A stretch of 46,020 nt of DNA from Eubacteriales bacterium. GTDB lineage: Bacteria; Bacillota; Clostridia; Lachnospirales; Lachnospiraceae. The notes beneath the pieces are model-generated. The model made no database searches. It was not told the DNA's origin and worked only from the letters and a program-made list of their open reading frames with translations. How positions within the stretch are numbered: position 1 is the first letter of the stretch; every line of letters starts with the position of its first letter. Below are positions 1 through 8,385 of this stretch, one piece after another. Location of the stretch: positions 1 through 46,020 of the forward strand of contig JAUNCI010000009.1 of NCBI GenBank assembly GCA_030526665.1. The letters run 5' to 3'. The position numbers were made by a program, and so were the translations under genes.

Positions 1-50
1 GCAGCTGATTTGTAATCAGCAGGTTATCGGTTCGAGTCCGATCATCGGCT
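1..50 (+). tRNA. tRNA-Thr (UGU), 5' end missing
   Basis: The window opens inside this tRNA. The anticodon stem-loop (GCTGA, loop TTTGTAA, TCAGC) gives anticodon TGT. It is followed by a complete T arm (ATCGG, TTCGAGT, CCGAT), the 3' acceptor strand CATCGGC and discriminator T at 50. No CCA is encoded. The acceptor 5' strand and D arm lie before the window. It is the first of four closely spaced tRNA genes on this strand. Confidence 0.9.
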
Positions 51-68
51 TTTTTCATTTTTTATTAT

Positions 69-142
69 CGCGGGGTGGAGCAGTCTGGAAGCTCGTCGGG
101 CTCATAACCCGAAGGTCATAGGTTCAAATCCTATTCCCGCTA
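69..142 (+). tRNA. initiator tRNA-Met (CAU)
   Basis: The 5' strand CGCGGGG pairs with TCCCGCT except at position 1, leaving a C1-U72 mismatch. An unpaired first position is an initiator hallmark. The anticodon stem holds three consecutive G-C pairs (TCGGG, loop CTCATAA, CCCGA) around CAT, the second initiator hallmark. The T arm is ATAGG, TTCAAAT, CCTAT. The discriminator is A and no CCA is encoded. Confidence 0.93.
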
Positions 143-147
143 CTCAT

Positions 148-220
<73 letters not shown>

Positions 221-252
221 TTTTATTCAAAAGAATAAAATGAATTAAATAT

Positions 253-325
253 GGAGCATTAGCTCAGTCGGTAGAGCACTTGACTTTTAATCAAGTTGTC
301 CGGGGTTCGAATCCCCGATGCTTCA
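253..325 (+). tRNA. tRNA-Lys (UUU)
   Basis: The acceptor GGAGCAT pairs with ATGCTTC, with one G-U pair. The anticodon stem-loop CTTGA, CTTTTAA, TCAAG gives TTT. The T arm is CGGGG, TTCGAAT, CCCCG. The discriminator is A and no CCA is encoded. It is the last tRNA of the cluster and is followed directly by a terminator hairpin. Confidence 0.95.
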
Positions 326-331
326 CTTAAA

Positions 332-358
332 ACACTTGCACATGCAGGTGTTTTTTTT
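332..358 (+). terminator. Rho-independent terminator of the tRNA cluster
   Basis: A 9-bp stem (ACACTTGCA / TGCAGGTGT, one T-G pair) with a very short loop is followed by a run of T. It starts 7 nt after tRNA-Lys, so it ends the tRNA transcript before the GIY-YIG gene. Confidence 0.85.
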
Positions 359-392
359 ATATCAGAATGGATGATAGGAGACACCGGGTATC

Positions 393-647
393 ATGGATTT
401 TACCTATAACTATACATATATTGTGCAGTGCGCTGACGGAACGTTGTATACAGGATGGACAAATTGCCTGAAAACACGTTTAAAAGCACATAATGAGGGC
501 AAAAATGGTGCGAAATATACAAGAGCAAAGAGACCGGTTGAACTGGTTTATTTTGAGGGATTTCGTACGAAAGAAGAAGCTATGAGCAGAGAGTATCAGA
601 TCAAGCAGCTGAGCCGGGACAAGAAGCTGCAACTGATAGAGGAGTGA
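393..647 (+). CDS. GIY-YIG nuclease-fold protein (YhbQ/UPF0213 type)
   Basis: This is a small 84-residue protein made only of the GIY-YIG core. The two signature tyrosines sit in Y9-I-V and Y19-T-G21, followed by conserved Asn24, Arg29 and the NGAKYTR segment (about 38-44). The C-terminal helix has the family's [13 protein letters not shown] pattern. The length matches stand-alone YhbQ-like proteins, which are single-domain and are thought to act on DNA. Their physiological role is poorly defined, and I infer nothing more specific. A GGAG lies 13 nt before the ATG, a rather long spacing. The gene is isolated between a tRNA terminator and a bidirectional terminator. Confidence 0.9.
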   Translation: MDFTYNYTYIVQCADGTLYTGWTNCLKTRLKAHNEGKNGAKYTRAKRPVELVYFEGFRTKEEAMSREYQIKQLSRDKKLQLIEE

Positions 648-703
648 ATATTAGAAAGCTTATAGATGATTATAAAATAAGAAGAGCCATGGAAAATAAA
701 AGG

Positions 704-767
704 AAAAAGGACATCTTTATATACATTTTTGAAAATCTTCGATGTATATAGGAATGTCCTTTTTTTC
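704..767. terminator. bidirectional terminator between GIY-YIG gene and galE
   Basis: A long inverted repeat: AAAAAGGACAT at the left pairs with ATGTCCTTTTT at the right, and TATATACAT pairs with ATGTATATA inside, interrupted by a few imperfect pairs. T runs are present on both strands. It separates the convergent GIY-YIG gene (plus) and galactose operon (minus). Confidence 0.85.
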
Positions 768-823
768 ATTATATTATTGAATCATAACGGACGATAATAA
801 TCTATCAGCCAGATCTTCAATTT

Positions 824-1837
824 TTAATTATATCCGTTCGGGTTCTGTGACTGCCATCTCCAGGAGTCTTCGCACATTTCTTCGATTCCGTATTCTGCAA
901 CCCAACCAAGTTCTTTTTTGGCTTTTTCCGGTGCGCAGTAGCAGGTTGCAATATCGCCGGGACGGCGTTCTTTGATGACATATGGAAGTTTTTTTCCGCA
1001 GGCTTTTCCAAATGCTTTAATTACCTGTAATACGCTGTATCCATTTCCTGTACCGAGGTTGTAGATACGGACAGTTTTTTCTTCATTGAATTTTGCCAGG
1101 GCTTTTACATGACCTTTGGCAAGATCTACTACGTGAATGTAATCACGGACACCGGTTCCGTCTACTGTATCGTAGTCATTTCCAAATACACCGATGGAAG
1201 GAAGTTTTCCGATTGCAACCTGAGCTACGTAAGGAAGAAGGTTGTTCGGAATTCCTTTTGGATCTTCTCCAATCATACCGGATTTGTGAGCACCGATTGG
1301 ATTGAAGTAACGAAGAAGGATAACATTCCATTCAGGATCTGCTGTATGAATGTCCATAAGAACCTGTTCCAGCATTGTTTTGGTTGAGCCATATGGGTTG
1401 GTTGGCTGTTTTTTCGGGCAATCTTCAGTGATTGGAATGATAGCCGGATCACCATATACAGTCGCGGAAGAACTGAAGATGATATTTTTTACATTGTGTT
1501 TACGCATGCTGTCACACAGGAGAAGTGTTCCGGTCATATTATTGTGATAATATTCGATTGGTTTTGCTACAGATTCACCAACCGCTTTGTAACCGGCAAA
1601 GTGAATAACTGCATCAATATTTTCTTTGTCAAAAATTGCATCGATTGCAGGCTGGTCAAGAAGATCAGCTTCATAAAAAGTGAGAGTCTTGCCGGTAATT
1701 TTCTGAACACGGCGAAGAGATTCTTCTGATGCATTATAGAGGTTGTCAACTACGACAACTTCATATCCTTCATTTAAAAGTTCTACACAAGTATGGCTGC
1801 CGATATAGCCGGCGCCGCCGGTAACTAAAATTTTCAT
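824..1837 (-). CDS. galE: UDP-glucose 4-epimerase
   Basis: It interconverts UDP-galactose and UDP-glucose with bound NAD, the step that regenerates UDP-glucose in the Leloir pathway. The 337-residue chain has the usual bacterial length. It starts with the Rossmann dinucleotide motif G7-G-A-G-Y-I-G13. The short-chain dehydrogenase catalytic set is present: Ser122-124 and Y149-GST-K153. The C-terminal half carries the substrate-binding GTGNGYSVL region and PGD motif of the family. It is the last gene of a minus-strand operon galK-galT-galE, 132 bp after galT. The start is an ATG preceded by AAGGAA. No truncation or odd residue was seen. Confidence 0.97.
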   Translation of the reverse strand: MKILVTGGAGYIGSHTCVELLNEGYEVVVVDNLYNASEESLRRVQKITGKTLTFYEADLLDQPAIDAIFDKENIDAVIHFAGYKAVGESVAKPIEYYHNNMTGTLLLCDSMRKHNVKNIIFSSSATVYGDPAIIPITEDCPKKQPTNPYGSTKTMLEQVLMDIHTADPEWNVILLRYFNPIGAHKSGMIGEDPKGIPNNLLPYVAQVAIGKLPSIGVFGNDYDTVDGTGVRDYIHVVDLAKGHVKALAKFNEEKTVRIYNLGTGNGYSVLQVIKAFGKACGKKLPYVIKERRPGDIATCYCAPEKAKKELGWVAEYGIEEMCEDSWRWQSQNPNGYN

Positions 1838-1909
1838 GGCGAAGTTCCTTTCTCTATATAGTTATTTCATTCTGAACAAATTATATATTACTATTATATA
1901 TCGGATGAT

Positions 1910-2015
1910 AAAGTTTGCGCGTTTATTTTACGAAATATTGGTAATGTAAGTAAAGTTTGTACATTTATTTTACAGGGCATTGATAAAGCGCATAAAGTTT
2001 GTACGTCCTTCTTCG
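1910..2015 (-). repeat. degenerate 42-bp tandem repeat across the galT stop codon
   Basis: The 12-mer beginning AAAGTTTG recurs at 1910, 1952 and 1994, exactly 42 bp apart. The first two units share AAAGTTTG and TTTATTTTAC and differ at three positions within their first 22 bp. The third copy, at the right, lies inside the 3' end of galT. The galT stop at 1970-1972 falls in the second copy. Read on the minus strand, the units look like decayed copies of the last 14 codons of galT. I infer an old tandem duplication of the gene end. Confidence 0.7.
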
Positions 2016-3463
2016 GTGCATTTGTATACACCGGCGTCTTCCAGTACCTGAACGAATACCTGTCCGATTTCATGCTGAAGAATCTGTTCAATATTTTCTG
2101 CATTGACAGCAGCGTATTTCGGAAGGAATTCAGCAACCCAGTCTGCATGTTTTGCAAGTACTTCATCCTGTGTAAGATCATTTCCTGCAAGGATGGCCTC
2201 TTTTAACTGACTCATTTCTGATTTTAAACGAGCCGGAAGAACTGCGAGTCCCATTACTTCGATCAGACCGATGTTTTCTTTTTTGATATGATGCAGATTT
2301 GCATGAGGATGATAAACACCTAAAGGATGTTCGTCTGTTGTAATATTGTTGCGAAGTACTAGATCTAGTTCGTACAGATCACCTTTTTTACGTGCGATTG
2401 GAGTAATTGTATTATGTGGTGTTTCGCCGGTATAAGCATAAATGAATGCTGCTTCATCGGTATAGCCTCTCCAGGTATCCAGAATGTGATCTGCCAGAGC
2501 GATGATTCTGTCGATTTCGGTGCACTGCAGACGAATAACAGACATTGGCCATTTTACAATTCCTGCTTTTACATCTTCATAGTCTGGAATGGAAAGTTCT
2601 TTTTCAATAGGCGCATTTGCCATTGCAAAGCTGTAATTTCCACCCTGGAAATGATCGTGGCTGAGAATGGATCCACCTACAATTGGAAGATCGGCATTGG
2701 AGCCGAGAATGTAGTGAGGAAACTGTTTTACGAAGTCAAATAATTTGACAAATGCATCATGGTTGATTTTCATAGGTGTGTGTTCACCATTAAAAACGAT
2801 GCAGTGTTCATTGTAATATACGTATGGAGAATATTGGAATCCCCACTGACTGCCATTAATTGTCAAAGGAATGATTCTATGGTTTTCGCGGGCCGGATGG
2901 TTTAAACGACCGGCATAGCCTTCATTCTCTACACAAAGCTGACATTTAGGATAAGCAGATGATTTTGCAGCACCTGCGGCAGCAATGGCACGAGGGTCTT
3001 TTTCCGGTTTGGAAAGGTTGATCGTGATATCAATTTCACCGTAAGGACTGGTTGTTTTCCATTTCTGATCTTTGACGATACGGTAGCGGCGAATGTAGTC
3101 GCTGTCCTGACTGAATTTATAGAACCAGTCAGTTGCTTCGACAGCAGATCGATTGTATTTTTCAAAAAATTCTTTCTGAACCTGAGCCGGGCGAGGAAGC
3201 AGACAATTCATAATTTTGGTATCCAGCAGATCGCGGAAACCAATGCTGTCTTCGATGATTCCTCTGCGGCAGGCTTCATCCAGAAGTTCTTTTAAAATTT
3301 CTTCCAATTCTAATTCCGGAACCTGTTCCGGTTCGATGTATTCATCTTCATGAAAAATTTCTAATAAAAGATTTATTGTATAAATGCGTTCGCATGCCGG
3401 TGTAAGGCCGGTACGAATACCGTATTCTGTTAAAGCGGTAATATAGGTTGATAACATTTGCAT
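1970..3463 (-). CDS. galT: UDP-glucose--hexose-1-phosphate uridylyltransferase, class II
   Basis: It transfers UMP from UDP-glucose to galactose-1-phosphate, the middle step of the Leloir pathway. The 497-residue length and sequence are those of the Firmicute class II (GalT2) enzymes rather than the roughly 350-residue E. coli type. Visible family segments include CQLC (174-177), the SHDHFQGG block (268-275) that contains the active-site histidines, and a C-terminal HPHANLHHIKKENIGLIEVMG-like block. It starts 56 bp after galK on the same strand, and an AGGCATGC stretch carrying a GGAGG-type site precedes the ATG. The coding end is embedded in a decayed 42-bp tandem repeat, so the exact C-terminus may vary between relatives. 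Confidence 0.96.
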   Translation of the reverse strand: MQMLSTYITALTEYGIRTGLTPACERIYTINLLLEIFHEDEYIEPEQVPELELEEILKELLDEACRRGIIEDSIGFRDLLDTKIMNCLLPRPAQVQKEFFEKYNRSAVEATDWFYKFSQDSDYIRRYRIVKDQKWKTTSPYGEIDITINLSKPEKDPRAIAAAGAAKSSAYPKCQLCVENEGYAGRLNHPARENHRIIPLTINGSQWGFQYSPYVYYNEHCIVFNGEHTPMKINHDAFVKLFDFVKQFPHYILGSNADLPIVGGSILSHDHFQGGNYSFAMANAPIEKELSIPDYEDVKAGIVKWPMSVIRLQCTEIDRIIALADHILDTWRGYTDEAAFIYAYTGETPHNTITPIARKKGDLYELDLVLRNNITTDEHPLGVYHPHANLHHIKKENIGLIEVMGLAVLPARLKSEMSQLKEAILAGNDLTQDEVLAKHADWVAEFLPKYAAVNAENIEQILQHEIGQVFVQVLEDAGVYKCTEEGRTNFMRFINAL

Positions 3464-3519
3464 GCCTCCGAATATTTGTTGTGTTTATAAAATTCTTGTC
3501 TGTTTATATTCCCGGTCTA

Positions 3520-4695
3520 CTAAGATAACTCGCGTGCACCATCGCCGATGTCAACGACATAGAAATCAGCATCAAGACCGGTTTGTTCTTTGTATCCTTT
3601 TTTGACTGTTTCGATAAAAGTATCAACAGATTCGTTTTTTACGATACTAACGGTACAGCCGCCAAATCCGCCTCCGGTAATACGTGAGCCGATCACTCCC
3701 GGAATGCTCCATGCAAGTTCTGCCAGAACATCGGTTTCTTTGCAGGATACTTCAAAGTCATCACGAAGAGAAACGTGTGTCTCATTCATAAGACGACCGA
3801 ATTCTTCAATGTTATTTTCTTTGAGTGCACTTACCGCACGGATGGTTCTCTGATTTTCATATACGGCATGCTTTGCTCGTTTCAGGCAGATTGGATCAGA
3901 AATTACATCTTTGTGTGCTTCGAATTCTGCTTCGGTCAAATCACCGAGTGTTTTGATATCGCATACGGTCTGCAGATTTTTCAGAGCTGTTTCACATTCT
4001 CTTCTGCGGTCGTTGTAAGCGGAGCCTACAAGACTGTGCTTTACATTACTGTTTGTGATTACGATTTTTGCAGTTGGAAGTTTGATTGGAGCATATTCAA
4101 AGTCAAGTGTTGCGGTATCCAGGAAAATGGCGCAGTCTTTTTTTCCATTTGCGCTGGCAAACTGATCCATGATACCGCAGTTCATTCCATTAAAATTATT
4201 TTCGGAGTACTGTCCGATCAATGCAAGGTCAGTCATGGAAATATCAAAACCATATGTATCACGCAGCATGATTCCGGTCAGAACTTCCAGTGATGCGGAG
4301 GAGGATAAGCCGGATCCTGCAGGGATATCACCGTAGATCAGAATATCGGCACCTGTCGGAATATGATAGCCTCTTTTTTCAAAAGTCCAGAATACACCTT
4401 TCGGATAATTGGTCCAGCCAGCCTGTTTGGATGGAGTCAGGTCATCAAGAGAGGTTGTAACAATTCCCATTTTATCAAAATTGATGGAATAAAAACGAAT
4501 GGTGCGGTCTTCTCTTTTTCGAATCAGGCCATAGGTACCGATGGTAAGGGCACATGGAAAAACATGTCCGCCATTGTAATCGGTGTGTTCGCCGATGAGG
4601 TTTACGCGTCCCGGTGCGAAGTAAACTTTCACGTCATCTGAGCCGCCAAATACCTGAGTAAAAGTATCTTTTAATTCATGAATAGAAAGTGCCAT
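3520..4695 (-). CDS. galK: galactokinase
   Basis: It phosphorylates galactose to galactose-1-phosphate with ATP, the first committed Leloir step. The 391 residues match the family length. The galactokinase signature GRVNLIGEHTDYNGG lies at 29-43. The GHMP-kinase ATP loop PAGSGLSSSAS is at 125-135. The third GHMP motif, ITGGGFGGCT, is near residue 340. It is the promoter-proximal gene of galK-galT-galE. A strong AGGAGG lies 8 nt before the ATG, and a leader hairpin lies just upstream of that site. The divergent AraC-type regulator at 4848 is the obvious candidate for controlling it, by position only. Confidence 0.97.
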   Translation of the reverse strand: MALSIHELKDTFTQVFGGSDDVKVYFAPGRVNLIGEHTDYNGGHVFPCALTIGTYGLIRKREDRTIRFYSINFDKMGIVTTSLDDLTPSKQAGWTNYPKGVFWTFEKRGYHIPTGADILIYGDIPAGSGLSSSASLEVLTGIMLRDTYGFDISMTDLALIGQYSENNFNGMNCGIMDQFASANGKKDCAIFLDTATLDFEYAPIKLPTAKIVITNSNVKHSLVGSAYNDRRRECETALKNLQTVCDIKTLGDLTEAEFEAHKDVISDPICLKRAKHAVYENQRTIRAVSALKENNIEEFGRLMNETHVSLRDDFEVSCKETDVLAELAWSIPGVIGSRITGGGFGGCTVSIVKNESVDTFIETVKKGYKEQTGLDADFYVVDIGDGARELS

Positions 4696-4717
4696 TATGG
4701 TGATCCTCCTTTATATT

Positions 4718-4745
4718 GGGAGCTATTGCTTTTCGTTGAGCTCCC
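4718..4745 (-). promoter_or_regulatory. hairpin in the galK leader, next to the RBS
   Basis: On the minus strand, GGGAGCT and AGCTCCC form a perfect 7-bp stem with a 14-nt loop, about 10 nt upstream of the AGGAGG of galK. There is no T tract, so it is not a terminator. It could be a stability or translation-control element, or an operator, since the arms contain GAGCT/AGCTC. The role is inference. Confidence 0.5.
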
Positions 4746-4847
4746 TAAATGATTACGATTGATTTTTTCTTATAATATCAATATAATGAGATAAAAGAGC
4801 GAATTCAACAATAATATTGGGATTTTTTTAAAGGATATTGAGATTTT

Positions 4848-5804
4848 ATGCAGATTCAGATAGATAAAGAACAAAAAGAAATAAAAAAGCATGGAAGCTA
4901 TGAATTTCCGGTTCTTCTAAGTCCGGAAGCCTTATCAAATTTTGATACGGAAAGCTTTCAATGGCACTGGCATACAGAGATAGAATTGACTTTTGTTTTA
5001 GATGGAATGATTGAATACCAGGTAAATGAAACGTTGTATCATTTAAAAGAAGGCGAAGGGCTTTTCTGTAATACAAATGTATTGCACGCCGGGCATAAGG
5101 GAGAGACTAAGGATTGTCGATACCTGTCAGTAACGTTTCATCCGCGATTTTTGTATGGATATGGATCAAGTGCGATGCAGAGAAAATATGTAAATCCGAT
5201 TTTGAATAATCCGAGACTTTCTTCGATTCACTTTACGAATCAGGAGAAATGGATGCAGCAGGTGTTGGAACAGCTAAAAAAATTACAGCAGCTGCAGCAG
5301 ATTCAGGAAGCAGAAGATAATAGATCAGAGGCGCAGGACTCGGGGACAGACGCATTGGAAATGCCGGATTCAAAGAGTAATACACTGGAAATTGATGCAC
5401 AAATCAGTTTGCTGACGATTTGGAAATTGATATTCGAGAATGTAAATCATGAGAGAACGGAAGCTACGGAGGCTGGGGTGACGCGAGATACGGAACGAAT
5501 TCGTACAATTATTGCATACATACAGCAAAATTATATGGATCCGATTTCCCTGGAAGATCTGGCGGAAGAAATTCATCTGTGCAGATCTGAGAGCTGCCGT
5601 TTGTTTAAACGTTATATGAATGAAACGATTTTTGATTATCTGATGCGGTTTCGAATTGAAAAAAGTCTTGAATTTTTAAGAGACCGAAGCTTAAGCATAA
5701 CGGACGTTGCGGAAAAGGTCGGATTTGCAACACCCGGTTATTATTCCCGTATGTTCCGACAGCTCATGGGGTATACGCCCAGAATGTACCGAAAGAGAGA
5801 ATAA
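4848..5804 (+). CDS. AraC-family transcriptional regulator, divergent to galKTE
   Basis: This is a 318-residue regulator with an N-terminal cupin-type effector domain (about 15-110, with the WHWHTEIELTFVLDG pattern typical of AraC_binding) and a C-terminal double helix-turn-helix (about 213-315, ending in the VAEKVGFATPGYYSRMFRQ signature). Between them is an unusual Gln/Glu/Asp-rich, low-complexity insert (about 145-182) with predicted helical LQQLQQIQ repeats. It is transcribed away from galK with 152 bp between, so activation or repression of the galactose operon is likely by context. The effector is not shown by sequence. A 23-bp decayed tandem repeat follows its stop codon. Confidence 0.93.
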   Translation: MQIQIDKEQKEIKKHGSYEFPVLLSPEALSNFDTESFQWHWHTEIELTFVLDGMIEYQVNETLYHLKEGEGLFCNTNVLHAGHKGETKDCRYLSVTFHPRFLYGYGSSAMQRKYVNPILNNPRLSSIHFTNQEKWMQQVLEQLKKLQQLQQIQEAEDNRSEAQDSGTDALEMPDSKSNTLEIDAQISLLTIWKLIFENVNHERTEATEAGVTRDTERIRTIIAYIQQNYMDPISLEDLAEEIHLCRSESCRLFKRYMNETIFDYLMRFRIEKSLEFLRDRSLSITDVAEKVGFATPGYYSRMFRQLMGYTPRMYRKRE

Positions 5805-5807
5805 AAT

Positions 5808-5853
5808 AGTAAAAAGATTTGGGAAAACAGAGTAAAAAGTATGGGAATCATAG
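5808..5853 (+). repeat. 23-bp imperfect tandem repeat after the regulator stop
   Basis: Two adjacent 23-bp units both begin AGTAAAAAG and continue with TTTGGGAA or TATGGGAA (16 of 23 positions identical without gaps). They begin 3 nt after the stop codon of the AraC gene. The region is AT-rich, so part of the similarity may be chance. Confidence 0.5.
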
Positions 5854-5886
5854 ATTGGAACAAAAAGGGAGAAATCGTTGAAATAT

Positions 5887-5924
5887 AAAAGCGCCTCATC
5901 CACAAATTATTGTAGATGAGACGC
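5887..5924 (-). terminator. terminator of the hemolysin III gene
   Basis: On the minus strand, GCGTCTCATC and GATGAGGCGC form a 10-bp stem with one G-T pair, extendable through TACA/TGTG, followed by TTTTAT. It lies just after the stop codon at 5931. Confidence 0.8.
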
Positions 5925-5930
5925 CAGAGA

Positions 5931-6593
5931 TTATAATGGCATTTGTGCTACAAAGAAATACATTACGATAAAGTGGCATGCACTTCCCAGCATTACAAAG
6001 ATATGGAAGATTTCATGCGATCCGAAATTTTTGTGGCGGGAATTGAACAGAGGAAGTTTCAGTGCATAGATGATTCCGCCAACAGTATAAATCAATCCGC
6101 CCGCTAAAAGCCATTCAAAACCGGCCTTTGGCAAAGCCTGAATAATTGGTACAAAGGCAAGGACACATAACCATCCCATTCCGATATATAATACGGAAGA
6201 AACCCATTTCGGACAGGTAACCCAGAAAAATTTGAAAATCATACCAAGTATCGCGATACTCCATACGAGAACACAGAGAATATAGCCGATGCGATTGTGC
6301 AGAACAATCAGGCATACAGGAGTATAGCTTCCCGCAATCATTACAAAAATCATCATATGATCCATTTTTTTCAGAAAACGGTTTACTTTTGGAGAAGAAT
6401 CAACGGTGTGATAAATTGTGCTGGCTGCGTACAGCAGCATCATCGTCAAGACAAAGATGCTAAGTGCTATGATATGAATTTTATCAGGCTGACGTGCAGA
6501 CTTGACCAAAAGTGGTGATGCAGCAACCATTGTAAGCAAAAATGCTATGCCATGAGTGATGGCACTACCCGGATCTTTAATTTTTATACTCAT
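5931..6593 (-). CDS. hemolysin III family (PAQR-type) integral membrane protein
   Basis: The 220-residue chain has about seven hydrophobic segments. The family's conserved metal-site residues are visible: the first His and Ser (ITHG near residue 13; YAASTIYH about 55-62), and the C-terminal HEIFHIFVMLGSACHF block (about 193-208). The length and pattern match the bacterial YqfA/HlyIII group, which is related to eukaryotic progestin and adipoQ receptors and was named for a Bacillus haemolysin. In vivo function is uncertain, with membrane lipid homeostasis among the suggestions. It is a single gene ending in its own terminator. Its upstream region holds a perfect GTAGTA/TACTAC inverted repeat at 6686-6702. 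Confidence 0.92.
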   Translation of the reverse strand: MSIKIKDPGSAITHGIAFLLTMVAASPLLVKSARQPDKIHIIALSIFVLTMMLLYAASTIYHTVDSSPKVNRFLKKMDHMMIFVMIAGSYTPVCLIVLHNRIGYILCVLVWSIAILGMIFKFFWVTCPKWVSSVLYIGMGWLCVLAFVPIIQALPKAGFEWLLAGGLIYTVGGIIYALKLPLFNSRHKNFGSHEIFHIFVMLGSACHFIVMYFFVAQMPL

Positions 6594-6807
6594 AGTAACG
6601 CCCCCTTTGAAAAATTATACTCGTATCTATGAAGTAATTTAATAGATACAAATACATCTTGATATAGCAAAGATGATAATATGAAGTAGTAATCAATACT
6701 ACATAACTTATATAAGAATACTATAACACGCATTTGTGATAATGCAAGTGCTTTTGTAATTATTTAATGATTTCTTAATTTATTTATTTGTGAGTTGGCA
6801 ATTTAAT
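6594..6807. other. AT-rich intergenic region between hlyIII and proA
   Basis: No gene is visible here. It holds a perfect 6-bp inverted repeat GTAGTA / TACTAC with a 5-nt loop at 6686-6702, which is a possible operator for hlyIII. Several ATGAAGTA repeats occur between 6630 and 6945. The proA promoter begins at its right edge. Confidence 0.4.
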
Positions 6808-6835
6808 TTGATAAAGTGAGAAAGCATGCTATAAT
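6808..6835 (+). promoter_or_regulatory. promoter of proA
   Basis: The -35 box TTGATA (6808-6813) and -10 box TATAAT (6830-6835) are separated by 16 bp. This leaves a leader of about 115 nt before the proA start. Confidence 0.7.
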
Positions 6836-6958
6836 GTAGCTGTTCAATATTGGAAAATATTAATTTATGAAATGAAGTAATATGTGACAGGATATATGAA
6901 AGTCAAGCTCTGCGAGACTTGTAACCGTATGATAAGACAATGAAGTGAGGTAAGCGCG

Positions 6959-8236
6959 ATGAATATGAGAGAAATTACGGCACGAATGAAACAGGACAGT
7001 TCCAATATGGCTGCAATGAGTCTGGAACAGAGAAATGCTGCACTTGCTGCGGTCAGAGAGGCGCTGCTTGAGCATAAAGATGAAATTTTTGCAGCAAACC
7101 AGGAGGACATGAAAGCAGCAGAAGAAGCCGGTGTGCCGGAATCGGTTCGCAAACGTCTGAAATTTGATGAACATAAGCTTGCCGATGTGACGGCAGGAAT
7201 TGAGGGATTGATCAAACTGGCAGATCCATTGGGAAAAGTACAGCTGGCAAGAGAATTGGATGAGGGATTAAAATTATATCGTATTTCCTGTCCGATTGGT
7301 GTGATCGGTATCATTTTTGAGGCGAGACCTGATGCACTGGTACAGATTTCATCACTCTGCATCAAAAGCGGGAACTGTGCAGTTTTGAAAGGCGGCAAAG
7401 AAACTGCACGAACAAATAAAGTTTTATTTGATATCATCTATGCGGCAGCAGTCAAAGCGGGAGCACCACAGGGATGTCTGGTGCAGGCCGAACAGCACAA
7501 TGAAATCGATGAACTGCTGGAGTGCCACGGAAATGTGGATCTGTTGATTCCAAGGGGCTCTAATCAGTTTGTACAGTACATCATGAATCATACAAAAATT
7601 CCGGTAATGGGACACGCAGATGGTATCTGTCATACATACCTGGATGAGGATGCTGATTTGAAAAAAGCAATTCCTGTTATTGTAGATGCAAAAACACAAT
7701 ATACTGCAGCCTGCAACGCGACGGAAACATTGCTTGTAAATCGTAAGGCGGCCGGAGAAATGCTGCCTGCAATTGCAAATGCACTGAGAGAAAACGGTGT
7801 AAAGATTCGTGGTACACAGGAAGTTGCAGAGATCATTGAATGCGAAGTAATGACAGAGGAGGAATTCAAAACAGAATATCTGGATCTGATTATTTCGATT
7901 AAACTGGTAGATGATGTCATGGAAGCAATTGCACATATCAACAAATATGGATCACATCATACGGATTGTATATTGACGGAAAATGATGAAACAGCAGCAA
8001 AATTTATGCAGCTGGTAGATTCGGCAGGTGTATATCAAAATTGTTCGACAAGATTTGCAGACGGATTCCGCTACGGATTTGGTGCGGAAGTCGGAATCAG
8101 TACAAGTAAAATTCATGCCAGAGGACCGGTAGGTCTGGAGGGACTTGTTACCTATAAATATAAACTCTTTGGACAAGGTCATACAGTTGGTGACTATGCA
8201 CAGGGCAGAAAACATTTCCATTTCAGAGATATCTAA
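6959..8236 (+). CDS. proA: glutamate-5-semialdehyde dehydrogenase (gamma-glutamyl phosphate reductase)
   Basis: It reduces gamma-glutamyl phosphate with NADPH to glutamate-5-semialdehyde, the second step of proline synthesis. The 425 residues match the family (about 415-420). The aldehyde dehydrogenase-type catalytic cysteine is C252 in the ACNATETLLV block. Other family segments are PIGVIGIIFEARPDA (112-126), LKGGKE (143-148) and the LIPRGSNQFVQYI block (196-208). The start is the ATG after GTGAGGTAAGCGCG, and a second in-frame ATG two codons later is also possible. The partner glutamate 5-kinase gene (proB), usually adjacent, is not in this window. A regular tandem repeat follows the stop. 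Confidence 0.96.
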   Translation: MNMREITARMKQDSSNMAAMSLEQRNAALAAVREALLEHKDEIFAANQEDMKAAEEAGVPESVRKRLKFDEHKLADVTAGIEGLIKLADPLGKVQLARELDEGLKLYRISCPIGVIGIIFEARPDALVQISSLCIKSGNCAVLKGGKETARTNKVLFDIIYAAAVKAGAPQGCLVQAEQHNEIDELLECHGNVDLLIPRGSNQFVQYIMNHTKIPVMGHADGICHTYLDEDADLKKAIPVIVDAKTQYTAACNATETLLVNRKAAGEMLPAIANALRENGVKIRGTQEVAEIIECEVMTEEEFKTEYLDLIISIKLVDDVMEAIAHINKYGSHHTDCILTENDETAAKFMQLVDSAGVYQNCSTRFADGFRYGFGAEVGISTSKIHARGPVGLEGLVTYKYKLFGQGHTVGDYAQGRKHFHFRDI

Positions 8237-8239
8237 TCT

Positions 8240-8281
8240 GATGTTGATAAATCAACAAAAGATGTTGACAATTCAACAAAA
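8240..8281 (+). promoter_or_regulatory. two tandem 21-bp units, each a TGTTGA-N4-TCAACA palindrome
   Basis: Two adjacent 21-bp units match at 19 of 21 positions. Each contains an inverted repeat TGTTGA-N4-TCAACA (8242-8257 and 8263-8278), so the centres are exactly 21 bp, two helical turns, apart. The second overlaps the -35 box of the degV promoter. This is what a paired repressor operator looks like. The TTGA/TCAA half-sites resemble those used by some MarR-type lipid regulators such as FabT, but that link is inference. Confidence 0.65.
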
Positions 8282-8293
8282 ATCCTATATTCT
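8265..8293 (+). promoter_or_regulatory. promoter of degV
   Basis: A consensus -35 TTGACA (8265-8270), 17-bp spacer and -10 TATTCT (8288-8293). The -35 box lies inside the second operator-like palindrome. Confidence 0.7.
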
Positions 8294-8385
8294 ATCTGCG
8301 TGATACGAGAACTACTTATTATAATAGAAATTGTTTGAATGGACAGATTAGATTTTGGATGGATTAAAATCAGAAAGGATATTAT

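Noticed and set aside
8240-8281. Start of a CRISPR array (two 21-bp repeats).
   Set aside because: The repeats are directly adjacent with no spacer and there are only two copies. They fit an operator pair or tandem duplication.
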